From Cryomorphaceae bacterium (GTDB taxonomy: Bacteria; Bacteroidota; Bacteroidia; Flavobacteriales; UBA7430), in NCBI GenBank assembly GCA_019649675.1, contig BOWN01000003.1, forward strand, positions 62,001 to 126,000: a stretch of 64,000 bases of DNA, in the 5' to 3' direction. The position numbers and the translations under genes are program-made. Below, piece by piece: positions 50,855 to 62,356 of the stretch. How positions within the stretch are numbered: position 1 is the stretch's first letter; each line of letters begins with the position of its first letter. The notes beneath the pieces are model-generated. The model ran no database searches, was not told where the DNA came from, and was given only the letters and a program-made list of their open reading frames with translations.

Positions 50855-50864
50855 GTGAACAAAA

Positions 50865-52100
50865 ATGGAGAATTTAGCTCTTATCGATTCATTTGCAGAG
50901 TTCAAGGAAGATAAAAATATCGACCGTGTAACTTTGATGGGAATTATTGAAGATGTTTTTAGAAACATGATTGTCAAAAAGTATGGCTCAGATGACAATT
51001 TTGATATTATCGTTAATCCTGATAAGGGGGATTTAGAGATATGGAGAAACCGTATCGTTGTTAAAGATGAAGATGTTGAGGATAGTAATGCTGAAATCGC
51101 ATATACTGATGCCATTAAAATTGAACCTGATTTTGAAGTTGGTGAGGAAGTCTCTGAAGAGGTACACTTGATTGATTTTGGTCGTCGTGCAATCTTGTCT
51201 TTACGTCAAAATTTAATTAGTCGGATTCAAGAACATGACAATACCGATCTTTACAATAAGTACAAAGAATTAGTTGGTGAAATTATTTCAGGAGAAGTTC
51301 ACCACATTAGAAATAGAGAGGTAATCATCATTGATGATATGGATAATGAAGTAATTCTTCCAAAAGATCAACAGATTAGATCAGATTTTTTTAGAAAGGG
51401 AGATACTATTAGAGGGGTTGTAAAAGAGGTGCAATTGAAAGGAATGAAGCCTCGAATTGTCTTGTCTAGAACATCACCAAAGTTTCTTGAACGTTTATTT
51501 GAGCAGGAAATACCTGAAGTTGCAGATGGTCTCATAACTGTCAAGAGAGTAGAGCGTATACCAGGGGAAAAAGCAAAAGTTGCTGTAGAATCTTATGATG
51601 AGCGAATTGATCCTGTGGGCGCCTGTGTAGGTATGAAAGGTTCTCGTATACATGGAATTGTTAGGGAGTTAGGTAATGAGAATATAGATGTTATTAATTA
51701 TACTAGTAACACATCATTATTTATTTCTAGAGCATTAAGTCCTGCAAAAGTGACGTCAATTAATATCGACGAAGATAATCTCAGAGCAGAGGTTTTTTTA
51801 AAGCCAGACCAAGTTTCTTTAGCTATAGGGAGAGGTGGAACCAATATTCGTTTAGCTGGCTCTATTTCAGGATATGAAATTGATGTTTACAGGGATGTTG
51901 ATGACACAGAAGATGTAGCTTTGACTGAGTTTGTTGATGAAATAGATGGTTGGATTATTGATGAATTAAAGAATATTGGATGTGATACTGCAAAATCTGT
52001 TTTAGAGCTTTCATCTACAGAGTTAGTCAAGCGAACAGATTTGGAAGAAGAAACAATTAAAGAGATTCAAGCTATTTTAAAGTCTGAATTTGAAGATTAA
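50865..52100 (+). CDS. nusA: Transcription termination/antitermination protein NusA
   Basis: 411 residues: an N-terminal RNA polymerase-binding domain (1-125), an S1 domain (GEIISGEVHHIRNREVIIID), and KH domains with DPVGACVGMKGSRIHGIVREL and LAIGRGGTNIRLAGSISGYE. It modulates pausing, termination and antitermination. The C-terminus (about 350-411) is a single acidic helical repeat (LKNIGCDTAKSVLELSS). Standard rimP-nusA-infB order. Confidence 0.97.
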   Translation: MENLALIDSFAEFKEDKNIDRVTLMGIIEDVFRNMIVKKYGSDDNFDIIVNPDKGDLEIWRNRIVVKDEDVEDSNAEIAYTDAIKIEPDFEVGEEVSEEVHLIDFGRRAILSLRQNLISRIQEHDNTDLYNKYKELVGEIISGEVHHIRNREVIIIDDMDNEVILPKDQQIRSDFFRKGDTIRGVVKEVQLKGMKPRIVLSRTSPKFLERLFEQEIPEVADGLITVKRVERIPGEKAKVAVESYDERIDPVGACVGMKGSRIHGIVRELGNENIDVINYTSNTSLFISRALSPAKVTSINIDEDNLRAEVFLKPDQVSLAIGRGGTNIRLAGSISGYEIDVYRDVDDTEDVALTEFVDEIDGWIIDELKNIGCDTAKSVLELSSTELVKRTDLEEETIKEIQAILKSEFED

Positions 52101-52149
52101 TCGATTTAGTGTTTAAATAAATGGAATCGCTATAAGATAAAAAGTACGC

Positions 52150-54912
52150 ATGAGATTAAGTAAGGTAGCAAAAGAATTAAATGTTGGTATTGCAAATATT
52201 GTAGAGTATTTGGCTTCCAAAGGGGTCAAAGTTGATGGTCGTCCTAATACTAAGATTACCCCAGATGCCTATGAAATATTAAAGCAGCAATTTAGTGCTG
52301 ATGTTGAAGAACATAAGCGTTCTACACAAGTTGCTCAAGCTCGAAGGGAAGAAAAACAGGCGATAAAAGATGAGGCTGCAAAAAAAATAGATAAAACAGC
52401 TGAAGTTGTAAAGGCCAAGGCTATTGTATCAGGGCCAAAAATGGTTGGTAAAATTGAATTCCCTAAAACGTCAAAAACTAAAATCAAAGATAAGTCAGCT
52501 AATACTAACAATGAAACTTTTGATGCTACTAATCAGCCTGAAAAAGAATCTAAATTAAAAACTAAAGATCCTTCTGTTAACACTAAGGAAGAGGCTGATT
52601 TAAATGTGAAAAATAATCAGGTTGTAAAAGTAAAAAGTGCTATGTCTCCCCCTAATTATCTAGATGACATGGACACAAACAAGCCTATTCATTCAGATTC
52701 AACTAACGAGGATAAATCTAATAAAGAAGAAAAACCTTTTGATCAAAATGAACAAGAAGTTTTAAGGGCCAAGTCAAAATCAATTTCTGGACCAAAGTTA
52801 ACAGGTCAAGTTATAGACTTAGATCAGTTTAAGAAGCCAAAGAAGAAAGTGGCATCTTCCAGTAATCCCTCAGGAAATAAGGATAATAAAAAGAAAAGAA
52901 AAAGAATTAATCAGGGATCATCTAATGAAGGTTCGATTCCAAGCAATAAATCAACAGGACATCGTGGTGGTAATAAGGGACGAAAATCTAAAGTGGCAAA
53001 GGTTGAACCTACAGAAGAGGAAATTCAAAAGAAAATTGCTGAAACCCTTGATAAACTCACTGGTAAAGGTAAATCAAAGGGTGCTAAGCATAGACGAATT
53101 AAACGAGATGAGCGTCGTGAGCAGGATGCTATGGATCAAATGCTTGCAGATGAGGCAAGTAAAACGATAAAAGTAACTGAGTTTGTTACTGTTAACGAAC
53201 TTGCCTCGATGATGGATGTTCAGGTTACTCAGATTATATCATCATGTATGATGTTAGGTATAATGGTAACTATGAACCAGCGATTAGATGCTGAGACATT
53301 AACCATTGTTGCTGATGAGTTTGGATACGAAGTTGAATTTGTAAGCGCTGAAGTTCAGGAATCCATAATTGAAGATGAAGACAAACCTGAGGATTTAGTA
53401 GCTAGATCTCCAATAGTCACTGTAATGGGGCATGTAGATCACGGTAAAACTTCATTATTAGACTACGTTCGGCATGCGAATGTCATTGCAGGCGAAGCTG
53501 GGGGAATTACCCAACATATTGGTGCTTACGAAGTTGAATTAAAGAGTGGCAAGCATATTACATTTATTGATACTCCAGGGCATGAGGCCTTCACAGCTAT
53601 GCGTGCTCGTGGTGCACAGGTTACAGATATTGCAATTATTGTAATTGCTGCTGACGATGAGATTATGCCTCAAACAAAAGAGGCAATTTCTCACGCGCAG
53701 GCTGCTGAGGTACCAATCGTATTTGCAATTAATAAAATTGACAAACCAAATGCTAATCCAGATAAAATAAAAGAGCAATTAGCTTCTATGGATTTATTAG
53801 TTGAAGATTGGGGTGGTAAGTTTCAATCTCATGATATTTCAGCTAAGCACGGTCAAGGAGTCGAAGACTTATTAGAAAAAGTAATGCTTGAGGCTGAAAT
53901 GCTTGATTTAAAAGCAAATCCTAACAAGTCAGCCAATGGTTCTATCATTGAAGCTTCGTTAGATAAAGGAAAAGGTTTTGTTACTACAATGCTTGTTCAA
54001 TCAGGAACACTAATGGTTGGAGATTTCTTATTAGCGGGTCATTTTACTGGAAAGGTTAAGGCTATGTTTAATGAGAGAGGTAATAATGTTGAAGCAGCAG
54101 GACCCTCAACACCAGTAAGTATACTTGGTTTAAGTGGGGCCCCTCAAGCAGGAGATAATTTTAATGTTATGTCTGATGAGCGTGAGGCAAAATCAATTGC
54201 TTTGAAACGTACTCAATTGCAAAGAGAGCAAAGTATTAGAACTCAAAAACACCTTACATTGGATGAAATTGGAAGACGTCTTGCATTAGGTGATTTTAGA
54301 GAGTTAAATATTATTCTTAAAGGGGATGTCGATGGTTCAATCGAAGCCCTTTCTGATTCTCTCCAGAAGTTATCTACAGATTCTATTCAAGTAAATATTA
54401 TTCATAAAGCTGTAGGTCAAATTTCCGAATCGGATATCCTATTGGCTACAGCATCAGATGCTATTGTTATAGGTTTTCAAGTAAGACCTTCAATATCTGC
54501 GCGTAAGTTGGCAGAGAAGGAGCAAATTGATATCAGGTTGTATTCTATTATTTATGATGCGATTAATGAGGTTAAGGAAGCGATGGAAGGTATGCTTTCT
54601 CCTGACACTAAGGAAGAGATTGTTTGTAACATTGAAGTACGTGAAATTTTTAAAGTGTCTAAAGTTGGAACAATCGCTGGGTGTTATGTTTTAGATGGAA
54701 AGATAAGTCGAAACACAGATGTACGTGTTATTCGAGATGGTGTTGTTATTTATACCGGAGCATTAGGGTCGCTTAAACGATTTAAAGATGATGTTAAAGA
54801 AGTTAGTAAGGGTTATGAGTGTGGGCTCAATATTGAAAAATTTAATGATATAAAAACTGGTGATATTATTGAAGGATACGAAATAGTTGAAATTAAAAAT
54901 AAAATTATTTAA
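52150..54912 (+). CDS. infB: Translation initiation factor IF-2
   Basis: 920 residues, intact. The N-terminus has a short IF2_N-like motif ([20 protein letters not shown]). A long lysine-rich disordered region (about 70-330) holds two related segments ([33 protein letters not shown]). The GTPase domain shows [15 protein letters not shown] (G1), DTPGHEAF (G3) and NKIDKPNA (G4). C-terminal domains include [17 protein letters not shown]. It delivers initiator tRNA to the 30S subunit. Last gene of the operon. Confidence 0.97.
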   Translation: MRLSKVAKELNVGIANIVEYLASKGVKVDGRPNTKITPDAYEILKQQFSADVEEHKRSTQVAQARREEKQAIKDEAAKKIDKTAEVVKAKAIVSGPKMVGKIEFPKTSKTKIKDKSANTNNETFDATNQPEKESKLKTKDPSVNTKEEADLNVKNNQVVKVKSAMSPPNYLDDMDTNKPIHSDSTNEDKSNKEEKPFDQNEQEVLRAKSKSISGPKLTGQVIDLDQFKKPKKKVASSSNPSGNKDNKKKRKRINQGSSNEGSIPSNKSTGHRGGNKGRKSKVAKVEPTEEEIQKKIAETLDKLTGKGKSKGAKHRRIKRDERREQDAMDQMLADEASKTIKVTEFVTVNELASMMDVQVTQIISSCMMLGIMVTMNQRLDAETLTIVADEFGYEVEFVSAEVQESIIEDEDKPEDLVARSPIVTVMGHVDHGKTSLLDYVRHANVIAGEAGGITQHIGAYEVELKSGKHITFIDTPGHEAFTAMRARGAQVTDIAIIVIAADDEIMPQTKEAISHAQAAEVPIVFAINKIDKPNANPDKIKEQLASMDLLVEDWGGKFQSHDISAKHGQGVEDLLEKVMLEAEMLDLKANPNKSANGSIIEASLDKGKGFVTTMLVQSGTLMVGDFLLAGHFTGKVKAMFNERGNNVEAAGPSTPVSILGLSGAPQAGDNFNVMSDEREAKSIALKRTQLQREQSIRTQKHLTLDEIGRRLALGDFRELNIILKGDVDGSIEALSDSLQKLSTDSIQVNIIHKAVGQISESDILLATASDAIVIGFQVRPSISARKLAEKEQIDIRLYSIIYDAINEVKEAMEGMLSPDTKEEIVCNIEVREIFKVSKVGTIAGCYVLDGKISRNTDVRVIRDGVVIYTGALGSLKRFKDDVKEVSKGYECGLNIEKFNDIKTGDIIEGYEIVEIKNKII

Positions 54913-54919
54913 AATGTTT

Positions 54920-55345
54920 TTATAATTTATCAATCTCAATTTCTTCTTCAAAAATGAATGCATTTTTAAAGTTTTTTTTATAAGCTTCTAATATCTTTTC
55001 AGCTTCAATTCTAGATCTAATAGCATCTACTTTAGTTTTGAAGTAAGGTTGCTCGTAAGAGTTCTCAACAAGAATATTTGGATACAGCTTTTTGAATCTA
55101 TTTTTAGTTTCAGAAGAACCAATTCTATTTCCCGAGTAAAGCTGAATTCGAAAGACTTTGACTTTATTTGAATTACTTCTTTTTTTCTTAATTAGTAGAT
55201 CATCAATTCGTTTTGTGTTAATGAAATTCAGACCAGCATTCACATTTTTATTATGACTTTCTGCGTAATTCTCCCATTCTGAATTAGTCTCTTGAGCAAA
55301 AGCACCAATATAGACTGTAATAAATAAGGCTAGTAAATGTTTCAT
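54920..55345 (-). CDS. SPOR domain protein
   Basis: 141 residues from MKHLLALFITVYIGAFAQET: a signal peptide cleaved after AFA, then a linker and a SPOR domain (about 75-141) with FRIQLYSGNRIGSSETKNRF, YEQPYFKTKVDAIRSRIEAEK and AYKKNFKNAFIFEEE. SPOR domains bind denuded glycan strands of peptidoglycan, often at division sites. I start at 55345 rather than three codons upstream because the signal peptide is then canonical. It is convergent with infB, 7 bases apart. Confidence 0.9.
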   Translation of the reverse strand: MKHLLALFITVYIGAFAQETNSEWENYAESHNKNVNAGLNFINTKRIDDLLIKKKRSNSNKVKVFRIQLYSGNRIGSSETKNRFKKLYPNILVENSYEQPYFKTKVDAIRSRIEAEKILEAYKKNFKNAFIFEEEIEIDKL

Positions 55346-55449
55346 TTTAGTCATTTTCTCAGGTAAATTTACTTTAAATTGTCTTAAGTTAAAAATGTTA
55401 GAAAAGATCTAATTTAGAATCGATATAAACTAATTAATTTATTGTGATC

Positions 55450-55483
55450 TTGTTTATCAAAAAAAATGAATATGTTATTTTTG
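55450..55483 (+). promoter_or_regulatory. Promoter of the act operon
   Basis: TTG (55450-55452), a 23-base spacer and TATTTTTG (55476-55483) fit the flavobacterial promoter. The actA ATG is 46 bases downstream. Confidence 0.55.
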
Positions 55484-55529
55484 CTATTAGAAAATAGGCT
55501 ACCTAAAATCTTAGAAAGATTGTATTATT

Positions 55530-56762
55530 ATGAGAAGACAGAATTGTAAGTCACCTATTAGGAAGGCGTTAAAAATTTTAACTCTACTATTTATAACAAC
55601 AATTCATCTAAGTTTAGCTCAGGATGTTGAGCTAGGAGAGTCTTTATTTTCTAGTAACTGTGCTTCATGTCATTATCTTGGCCCAGAAAGTAAAAAGCTT
55701 GTTGGTCCTGGTTTAAACGATCATATATTTGAAGAATACACAACTGAATGGTTATATTCTTGGATAAAAAATTCATCAGAATTAATTGCTAGTGGAGATG
55801 AGCAGGCCGTAGCAGTTTTTGAGCAGTATAATAAATCTGTTATGACTGCTTTCCCATATTTTACAAATGATGATATAGATAATATATTAGCGTATATTAA
55901 GGTGGGGCCAGCCGAGATTGAGGAAGTAGTAGTTGAGTCTTCTGAAGAAGTTTCTTCCTCATCGAATTCCTCAACAATATTAATTATTCTTTTAATAGCT
56001 CTTGTATTATTTGCTATCATTTTAGCTCGAATTAAGAATGTTCTTAAAGAGGTGAAAGGCCATCCTACGGCTTCACTTCTTGAAAGTGCAATTCATTGGT
56101 TAAAAGCTTCCCCAGTTGTTATTGGGTTGGTTATTTTTTACTTTGTTTTAACTGGACTAGGGACTATTTGGGACGGTTTGTTGACAGTTGGTGTTCAGCA
56201 AGGTTATCAACCTGAACAGCCGATAGCCTTTTCTCATAAGCTACATGCCGGTGAAAATGGCGTAGATTGTAACTACTGCCATTCTGGAGCCCGTCACAGT
56301 AAAAGTGCTGGTGTTCCTTCAGCCAATGTTTGTATGAATTGCCATACTTATATTAATGAAGGAAGATCTGAACAAGGTACACAAGAAATTTCAAAAATTT
56401 ATGCGGCAATTGGTTTTGATCCTGAAACACGATCATATATAGAAGGTTACGAACAGCAGCCTATTGAATGGATACGTATTCATAATTTACCTGACTTAGC
56501 ATATTTTAATCACTCTCAGCATGTAAATGTAGCAGGCGTTGAATGTCAAGAATGTCATGGTCCAATTGAAGAGATGGAAGTTGTAGAACAATATTCTCCA
56601 CTTACTATGGGCTGGTGTATAAATTGTCATAGAGAAACTAAAGTAGATACAACCAATAATTATTATCACGACCTTAATGATAATTGGATTGAAAAGTATC
56701 ATGGAGAAGACATTACTGCCGAAAAAATTGGTGGTCTTGAGTGTGGTAAGTGTCACTACTAA
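55530..56762 (+). CDS. actA: Alternative complex III subunit ActA, multiheme cytochrome c
   Basis: 410 residues. The signal peptide ends at LSLAQ. It is followed by a monoheme class I cytochrome c domain (about 35-130: NCASCH, with a possible Met ligand in SVMTAFP), a Ser-rich linker and a membrane helix (TILIILLIALVLFAIILARI). After a further hydrophobic stretch come five CxxCH motifs: CNYCH, CMNCH, CQECH, CINCH and CGKCH. ActA relays electrons from menaquinol oxidation. With the N-terminal heme this ORF would bind six hemes, one more than the pentaheme ActA description. First gene of actABCDEF. Confidence 0.93.
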   Translation: MRRQNCKSPIRKALKILTLLFITTIHLSLAQDVELGESLFSSNCASCHYLGPESKKLVGPGLNDHIFEEYTTEWLYSWIKNSSELIASGDEQAVAVFEQYNKSVMTAFPYFTNDDIDNILAYIKVGPAEIEEVVVESSEEVSSSSNSSTILIILLIALVLFAIILARIKNVLKEVKGHPTASLLESAIHWLKASPVVIGLVIFYFVLTGLGTIWDGLLTVGVQQGYQPEQPIAFSHKLHAGENGVDCNYCHSGARHSKSAGVPSANVCMNCHTYINEGRSEQGTQEISKIYAAIGFDPETRSYIEGYEQQPIEWIRIHNLPDLAYFNHSQHVNVAGVECQECHGPIEEMEVVEQYSPLTMGWCINCHRETKVDTTNNYYHDLNDNWIEKYHGEDITAEKIGGLECGKCHY

Positions 56763-56783
56763 TTTGAAAAGGAAATAATCAAG

Positions 56784-59700
56784 ATGGCTAAAAATAAAAC
56801 ATATTTCCAAGGTATAGATGAGTTGGTGAATAATCCTGATTTGGATCAATTTCAGCAAAGAGAATTTTCTGAAAATTTACCTTCTGAAGCTTTTTTAGGT
56901 GAAGAAGAAAAATTATCTCAATCTTCTACTTCACGCCGCGACTTCCTAAAATATCTCGGGTTTAGTACCGCTGCTGCATCACTTGCTGCATGTGAGGCTC
57001 CAATTCAAAAAGTTATTCCATTCGTAGTAAAGCCAGAACAAACTGTTGCTGGTGTCGCAAATTGGTATGCTTCTAGTTTTTACGATGGTAACGAGTTTGC
57101 AAGTTTACTTATTAAAAACAGAGAAGGTCGCCCTATACAATTAAAATCTAACGAATTATGTGAGTACGGAGGTATCTCACCGCGTGTTCAGGCATCTGTG
57201 TTAAATTTATATGATTCAACTCGATTAGAGGGCCCTTTATTCAATGGAGAAGAATCTTCATGGTTTAAAGTTGATAAAGCTATCAAAGATGGCTTAAAGG
57301 CATCTTCTCAATCTGGAAAGCAAGTAGTTCTATTAACTTCATCTATAATTTCCCGTCTACAAGTCAAGTAATCAAGGCGTTTATTAAGAAATATAATGCA
57401 AAGCATGTTATTTACGATGCTTTATCAGTATCTGGGATGTTAGATGCTAATATGGAGGGTTTTGGAGTTAGAGCTTTACCAACCTATCGTTTTGATTTAG
57501 CTGATGTTGTCGTATCATTTGGTGCTGACTTTTTGGGTGATTGGCTTGACTCTGGACATTCAAAGGATTATTCCAAAAAAGAAATCCAATGAATTAATGT
57601 CTCGGCATTATCAGTTTGAATCTAACCTGTCTATGACTGGAGCAAATGCTGATTATCGAGTCCCAGTTAAGGCTTCTGAATCAGGAGTTATTTTATTAAA
57701 TCTGTATAATTTAATTGCTGTTAAGTCTGGTAAAAGTATAGTTGATGTTTCAAAATACGAAAACTCATTATTACAAAAAGCAGCCAATGATTTGATCAAT
57801 GCCAAAGGAAAGTCTTTGGTTGTAGCTGGAGGAAATGATAAGAATATTCATTTAATTGTTAATGCAATTAATGATCTCCTAGGTAACTTTGGAAGTACAA
57901 TTGATTTTACGAAAAAATCTTATCTCAAACAAGGTAACGACGTGGATGTTGCTACTTTATTAAACGACATGAATGCTGGTAAAGTTGGTGCTTTAATTGC
58001 TTACAATACAAATCCGGTTTATAACTTAGCTGATGGATCTGCTTTTGCAGAAGCTTTATCCAATGTTGACATGTCTGTTTCTTTTCAGACAGAAATGACG
58101 AAACAGCATCTTTGATGAATTTTGTTTGCCCAGACCATAATTACTTAGAGAGTTGGGGAGATGCAAACCCTTACACTGGAGTTTACACTTTAATTCAACC
58201 CACAATTCGACCTTTATTTAATTCAAGACAAGCGCAAGCTTCTTTAATGAAGTGGTCTGGTTTGGGCGAAGACTATTATGCTTTCGTTAAAAATTATTGG
58301 AAAAAAATATTTTGGGTTCTACTCCATGGAATAAAGCATTACATGATGGTATTCAAAATGTTAACACCACTGATAAAAGTCCTTATTTTAAGGCTTCTAT
58401 TAAAAAAGCAGCTGAAATTTTAAAGCAAAAATCCTCTAATGGGATTGATCTTGTGCTTTATGTAAAGCATGGAATGGGTGATGGACAATTTTCAAATAAT
58501 CCCTGGCTGCAGGAACTCCCAGATCCAATTTCTAAAGCAACTTGGGATAATTATTTAACAGTTTCTCCTCGATTTGCCAAAGAACTTGGTTTAGCAAATG
58601 AATATGTGTCAAACGGTGCATTAAATGGAGATGTTGTTGACCTATCAGCTAATGGTACTTCGGTACGTGTTCCTGTTTTAATTCAACCTCGGTCAGGCAT
58701 ACAAAACAGTTGGTTTAGCTCTAGGTTATGGAAGAAATAGTGCGGGTAAGGCAGGAGACGGTGTTGGAGTAAATGCTATGTTTTTGCATTGAATAATCAA
58801 TCAACAATTTCCGAAATTCAAATCAATAAGGTGAAGGTGCTGTTCATGAATTTGCATGTACTCAACTTCATCACACCATGATGGGTAGAGATAGAATAGT
58901 TAAAGAAACAACTTTTGATGCCTTTAAAAAGATCCACGCTCTGGTAATGAGCAAATGACTTTGGAAACTCATAAAGGACCGATGGAACCGGAGAAAATTA
59001 CTTATGGGAAGAACATGATCGCGATGTACATTGGTGGAATTTGTCTGTAGATCTAAATAGTTGTACAGGTTGTGGAGCTTGTATTATAGCATGTCATGCT
59101 GAAAATAATGTGCCTGTTGTTGGAAAAGAAGAAATCCGACGCTCTAGAGATATGCATTGGTTGCGTATTGACAGATACTACTCCAGTGATATGACCGAAG
59201 AAAAAGCTCATCAAGATGGATTATCGTCTATAGATAAATTCTTAGCTATGGAAGATGCATCTGCTTCTGAATCTTTAGAAGTTGTGTTTCATCCGGTAAT
59301 GTGTCAGCATTGTAATCACGCTCCATGTGAAACAGTTTGTCCCGTTGCTGCGACTACGCATTCTAGAGAGGGGCTTAATCATATGGCATATAACCGCTGC
59401 GTTGGAACAAGATATTGTGCAAACAATTGCCCTTACAAAGTTAGAAGATTCAATTGGTTTAATTATTCTGATAATGAACAGTTTGATTTTTATATGAATA
59501 ACGATTTAGGTAAAATGGTCTTGAATCCTGATGTTGTTGTTCGTTCACGAGGGGTTATGGAAAAATGTTCAATGTGTATTCAAAACATTCAAAAAGCAAA
59601 ACTTGATGCAAAGAAAGAGAACAGAAAATTAAATGATGGTGATGTTGATTGTGCTTGTGCTTCCGCTTGTGATAGTGGTTCAATGGTTTTTGGTGATGTA

Positions 59701-59820
59701 TTAGATAAAAAAAGTAAGGTATATGCAGAATCTAAAAGCCCAAGAGCATATCATCTTCTGGAAGAGTTAGATACTCAACCATCTGTATGGTATCAAACTA
59801 AAGTACGTAACAAAGAATAA
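56784..59820 (+). CDS. actB: Alternative complex III subunit ActB, molybdopterin-oxidoreductase-like iron-sulfur protein, frameshifted
   Basis: The N-terminus has the TAT-variant signal TSRRDFLKYLGFSTAAASL and AACEAPIQKVIPFVVKPE. The MopB-like domain follows in four frame pieces (DFLGDWLDSGH, DLINAKGKSLVVAGG, GDGQFSNNPWLQELPDPISK), with breaks near 57360, 57580, 58100, 58300, 58715 and 58780-59000. The C-terminal iron-sulfur domain has SCTGCGACIIACHAENN, CQHCNHAPCETVCPVAAT, RYCANNCPYKVRRFNW and CSMCIQ...CACASAC, enough cysteines for the usual clusters. About 1015 residues when joined. It lacks catalytic molybdenum in studied ACIII and acts in electron transfer. Confidence 0.92.
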
Positions 59821-59837
59821 AATTTAAATAGAAATAA

Positions 59838-61202
59838 ATGCATTACGAATCTCCAATTAGAGAGCCACTTATCCTTGAGGATAAAACGCTACACGACATT
59901 ACGGAAGACATAGCTCGTCCTGTTGAAGGTAAAGCTAATAAGTGGTGGTGGGCTTTGTTTTTATTTTCCCTTGTTGCTTTTGCCTGGGGTGCTGGATGCT
60001 TAGCATACACCGCTGGTACTGGAGTAGGAGTTTGGGGTCTCAACAAAACAGTAGGATGGGCTTGGGATATTACAAACTTTGTATGGTGGGTAGGTATTGG
60101 TCATGCGGGAACACTTATATCAGCTGTTTTATTATTATTTCGTCAAAAATGGCGTCTTTCAATTAACCGTTCAGCCGAAGCAATGACTATTTTTGCAGTT
60201 GTACAGGCTGGTTTATTCCCTATTTTTCATATGGGTAGACCATGGCTTGCATATTGGGTTTTACCTTTACCAAATACTTATGGATCTTTATGGGTAAATT
60301 TTAATTCTCCACTATTATGGGATGTTTTTGCAATTTCTACTTATTTAACAGTTTCTTTGGTTTTTTGGTATATGGGATTAATTCCTGATTTTGCTATGAT
60401 TCGTGATCGAGCAGTAAAACCATTGACAAAAAAGATATATTCAATTTTGTCTTTTGGTTGGTCAGGAAGAGCAAAACACTGGCAGCGATTTGAGGAATTA
60501 TCTCTTGTTCTTGCCGGTTTAGCAACGCCTCTTGTATTATCTGTTCATACTATTGTATCAATGGATTTTGCAACTTCTGTAATTCCAGGTTGGCACACAA
60601 CTATTTTTCCGCCCTACTTTGTTGCGGGAGCAATATTTTCTGGATTTGCGATGGTACAAACATTACTCCTGGTAATGCGCAAGGTTGTTTACATGGAAGC
60701 ATATATTACCATTAAGCACATCGAATACATGAATATTGTTATTATGGTAACAGGTTCTATAGTAGGAGTCGCATATATTACAGAATTATTCATTGCGTGG
60801 TATTCAGGTGTTGAATTTGAGCAATACGCATTTTTAAATAGAGCAACAGGTCCCTACTGGTGGGCTTATTGGGCTATGATGACATGTAATGTTTTCTCTC
60901 CCCAATTTATGTGGTCTAAGAGACTAAGAACAAGTATTGCCTTTACATTTTTTATCTCTATTGTTGTAAATATAGGAATGTGGTTTGAAAGATTTGTAAT
61001 TATTGTGACTTCTCTTCACAGAGATTACCTTCCATCATCATGGACTATGTTCTCCCCAACATTCGTAGATATAGGTATTTTTATCGGGACAATTGGATTT
61101 TTCTTTGTCTTATTCTTATTATATGCTAGAACATTTCCTGTCATTGCTCAAGCAGAATTGAAAACAATTGTGAAGTCATCGAGTACCCAAAGTAAAAAAC
61201 TA
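59838..61202 (+). CDS. actC: Alternative complex III subunit ActC, NrfD-like quinol-site membrane protein
   Basis: About 455 residues with ten hydrophobic helices of the NrfD/PsrC family. It opens [20 protein letters not shown] and contains [59 protein letters not shown] and [14 protein letters not shown]. It holds the menaquinol-binding site in known ACIII. As sequenced the frame runs on without a stop into actD (to 61349). Removing one A from the A6 run at 61194-61199 creates the expected stop (TAG) just before the actD ATG, and I end the gene there. Confidence 0.92.
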
Positions 61203-61205
61203 GTC

Positions 61206-61727
61206 ATGAGTAAAAAAATTATATACGGAATATACGACGATGACGATGTGATCTTACAAGCTGTTAAAGACATCCGTGAAAAGGAATTCATATCAATGAA
61301 GTATATTCTCCATTTCCAATTCATGGTCTTGATCATGCATTGGGCTTGAAGCCAACTCGGTTAGCTATTACATCATTTATATATGGATGTATAGGTTTGT
61401 CACTTGCGTTACTAATGATGTGGTATATGATGATTGAAGATTGGCCAATGATAATAGGTGGTAAGCCCAATTTTAGTCTACTTCAAAACCTTCCTGCCTT
61501 TATTCCTGTTACTTTTGAGATGACTGTTTTTTTTGCCGCACACTTGATGGTCTTAACTTATTTAATTAGATGTAAGTTATACCCAGGTTCTAATCAGAAA
61601 AGTCCTGATCCTAGAACTACTGATGATATGTTTTTAATGGAAATCGAATCGCACGGAAATGATAAAGAGATTGTTGATCTTTTAAAAAACAGGAGCGGTA
61701 GAAGTTAAAGAAGAAAAAATTGCTTAA
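61206..61727 (+). CDS. actD: Alternative complex III subunit ActD, frameshifted
   Basis: [20 protein letters not shown] opens a DUF3341-type cytoplasmic domain. A shift near 61300 gives [20 protein letters not shown], the conserved segment. Two helices follow ([40 protein letters not shown]). A shift in the A6 run near 61685 gives the tail [12 protein letters not shown]. About 174 residues. It packs against ActC in the membrane in known complexes. Confidence 0.9.
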
Positions 61728-61739
61728 ACGATCTATATA

Positions 61740-62333
61740 ATGAGAAAAGTAATGAAGATCGCATATTTAATTCTAGCTACTTTAGTTATTTCAGTAGCCC
61801 TTCTGTCATGTGGAGCAGACGGGAACCATCCTGGTTATGAGTATATGCCAAATATGTACCGTTCACCCTACTACGACACATATACTGAAAATCCTATTTT
61901 CGAAAATGGTATTACATCACAAACACCTGTAAAAGGGTCTATTCCTAGAGGTTTTATTCCGTTTGAATATGAAAATTCGCTTGAGGATTATTTGAGAGCA
62001 GGTGATGAGTTAAAAAATCCTATATCATTAAATTCAGAGACTCTTGAAGAGGGTAAGCAACTCTATGAGATGTTTTGTAAACATTGTCATGGTGAAAATG
62101 GTGATGGAAAAGGTTCAATTACTCATCCTCTATACAGTGGAGTTCCATCTTATTCTGATAAATTAATTCCTCGAAGAACGGGATCTTCTATGAGCGAACT
62201 AAAAGATGGAAATATATATCACTCTATTACTTTTGGATTAAATGCTATGGGACCACATGCAAGTCAGTTAACTCAAGAAGAAAGATGGAAAATAGTACAT
62301 TATGTAAATGTACTACAAAAAGAATCTAATTAA
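61740..62333 (+). CDS. actE: Alternative complex III subunit ActE, monoheme cytochrome c lipoprotein
   Basis: 197 residues. The lipobox is ALLSC (Cys24). GYEYMPNMYRSPYYDTYTEN is the hallmark of the ActE N-terminus. A class I cytochrome c domain contains MFCKHCHGENGDGKG and a Met-bearing loop near FGLNAMGPHASQL. It receives electrons from ActA and may hand them to the terminal oxidase. Intact, 12 bases after actD. Confidence 0.94.
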   Translation: MRKVMKIAYLILATLVISVALLSCGADGNHPGYEYMPNMYRSPYYDTYTENPIFENGITSQTPVKGSIPRGFIPFEYENSLEDYLRAGDELKNPISLNSETLEEGKQLYEMFCKHCHGENGDGKGSITHPLYSGVPSYSDKLIPRRTGSSMSELKDGNIYHSITFGLNAMGPHASQLTQEERWKIVHYVNVLQKESN

Positions 62334-62356
62334 TAACGATAATAAGACGTAGAACC

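Noticed and set aside
54920-55354. Start of the SPOR gene at 55354
   Set aside because: The ATG three codons downstream gives a cleaner signal peptide (MKHLLALF...), so the longer start was not used.
57300-59040. Several short open frames in the actB region as separate small genes
   Set aside because: Their translations are consecutive pieces of one molybdopterin-oxidoreductase-like protein, so they are fragments of a frameshifted actB.
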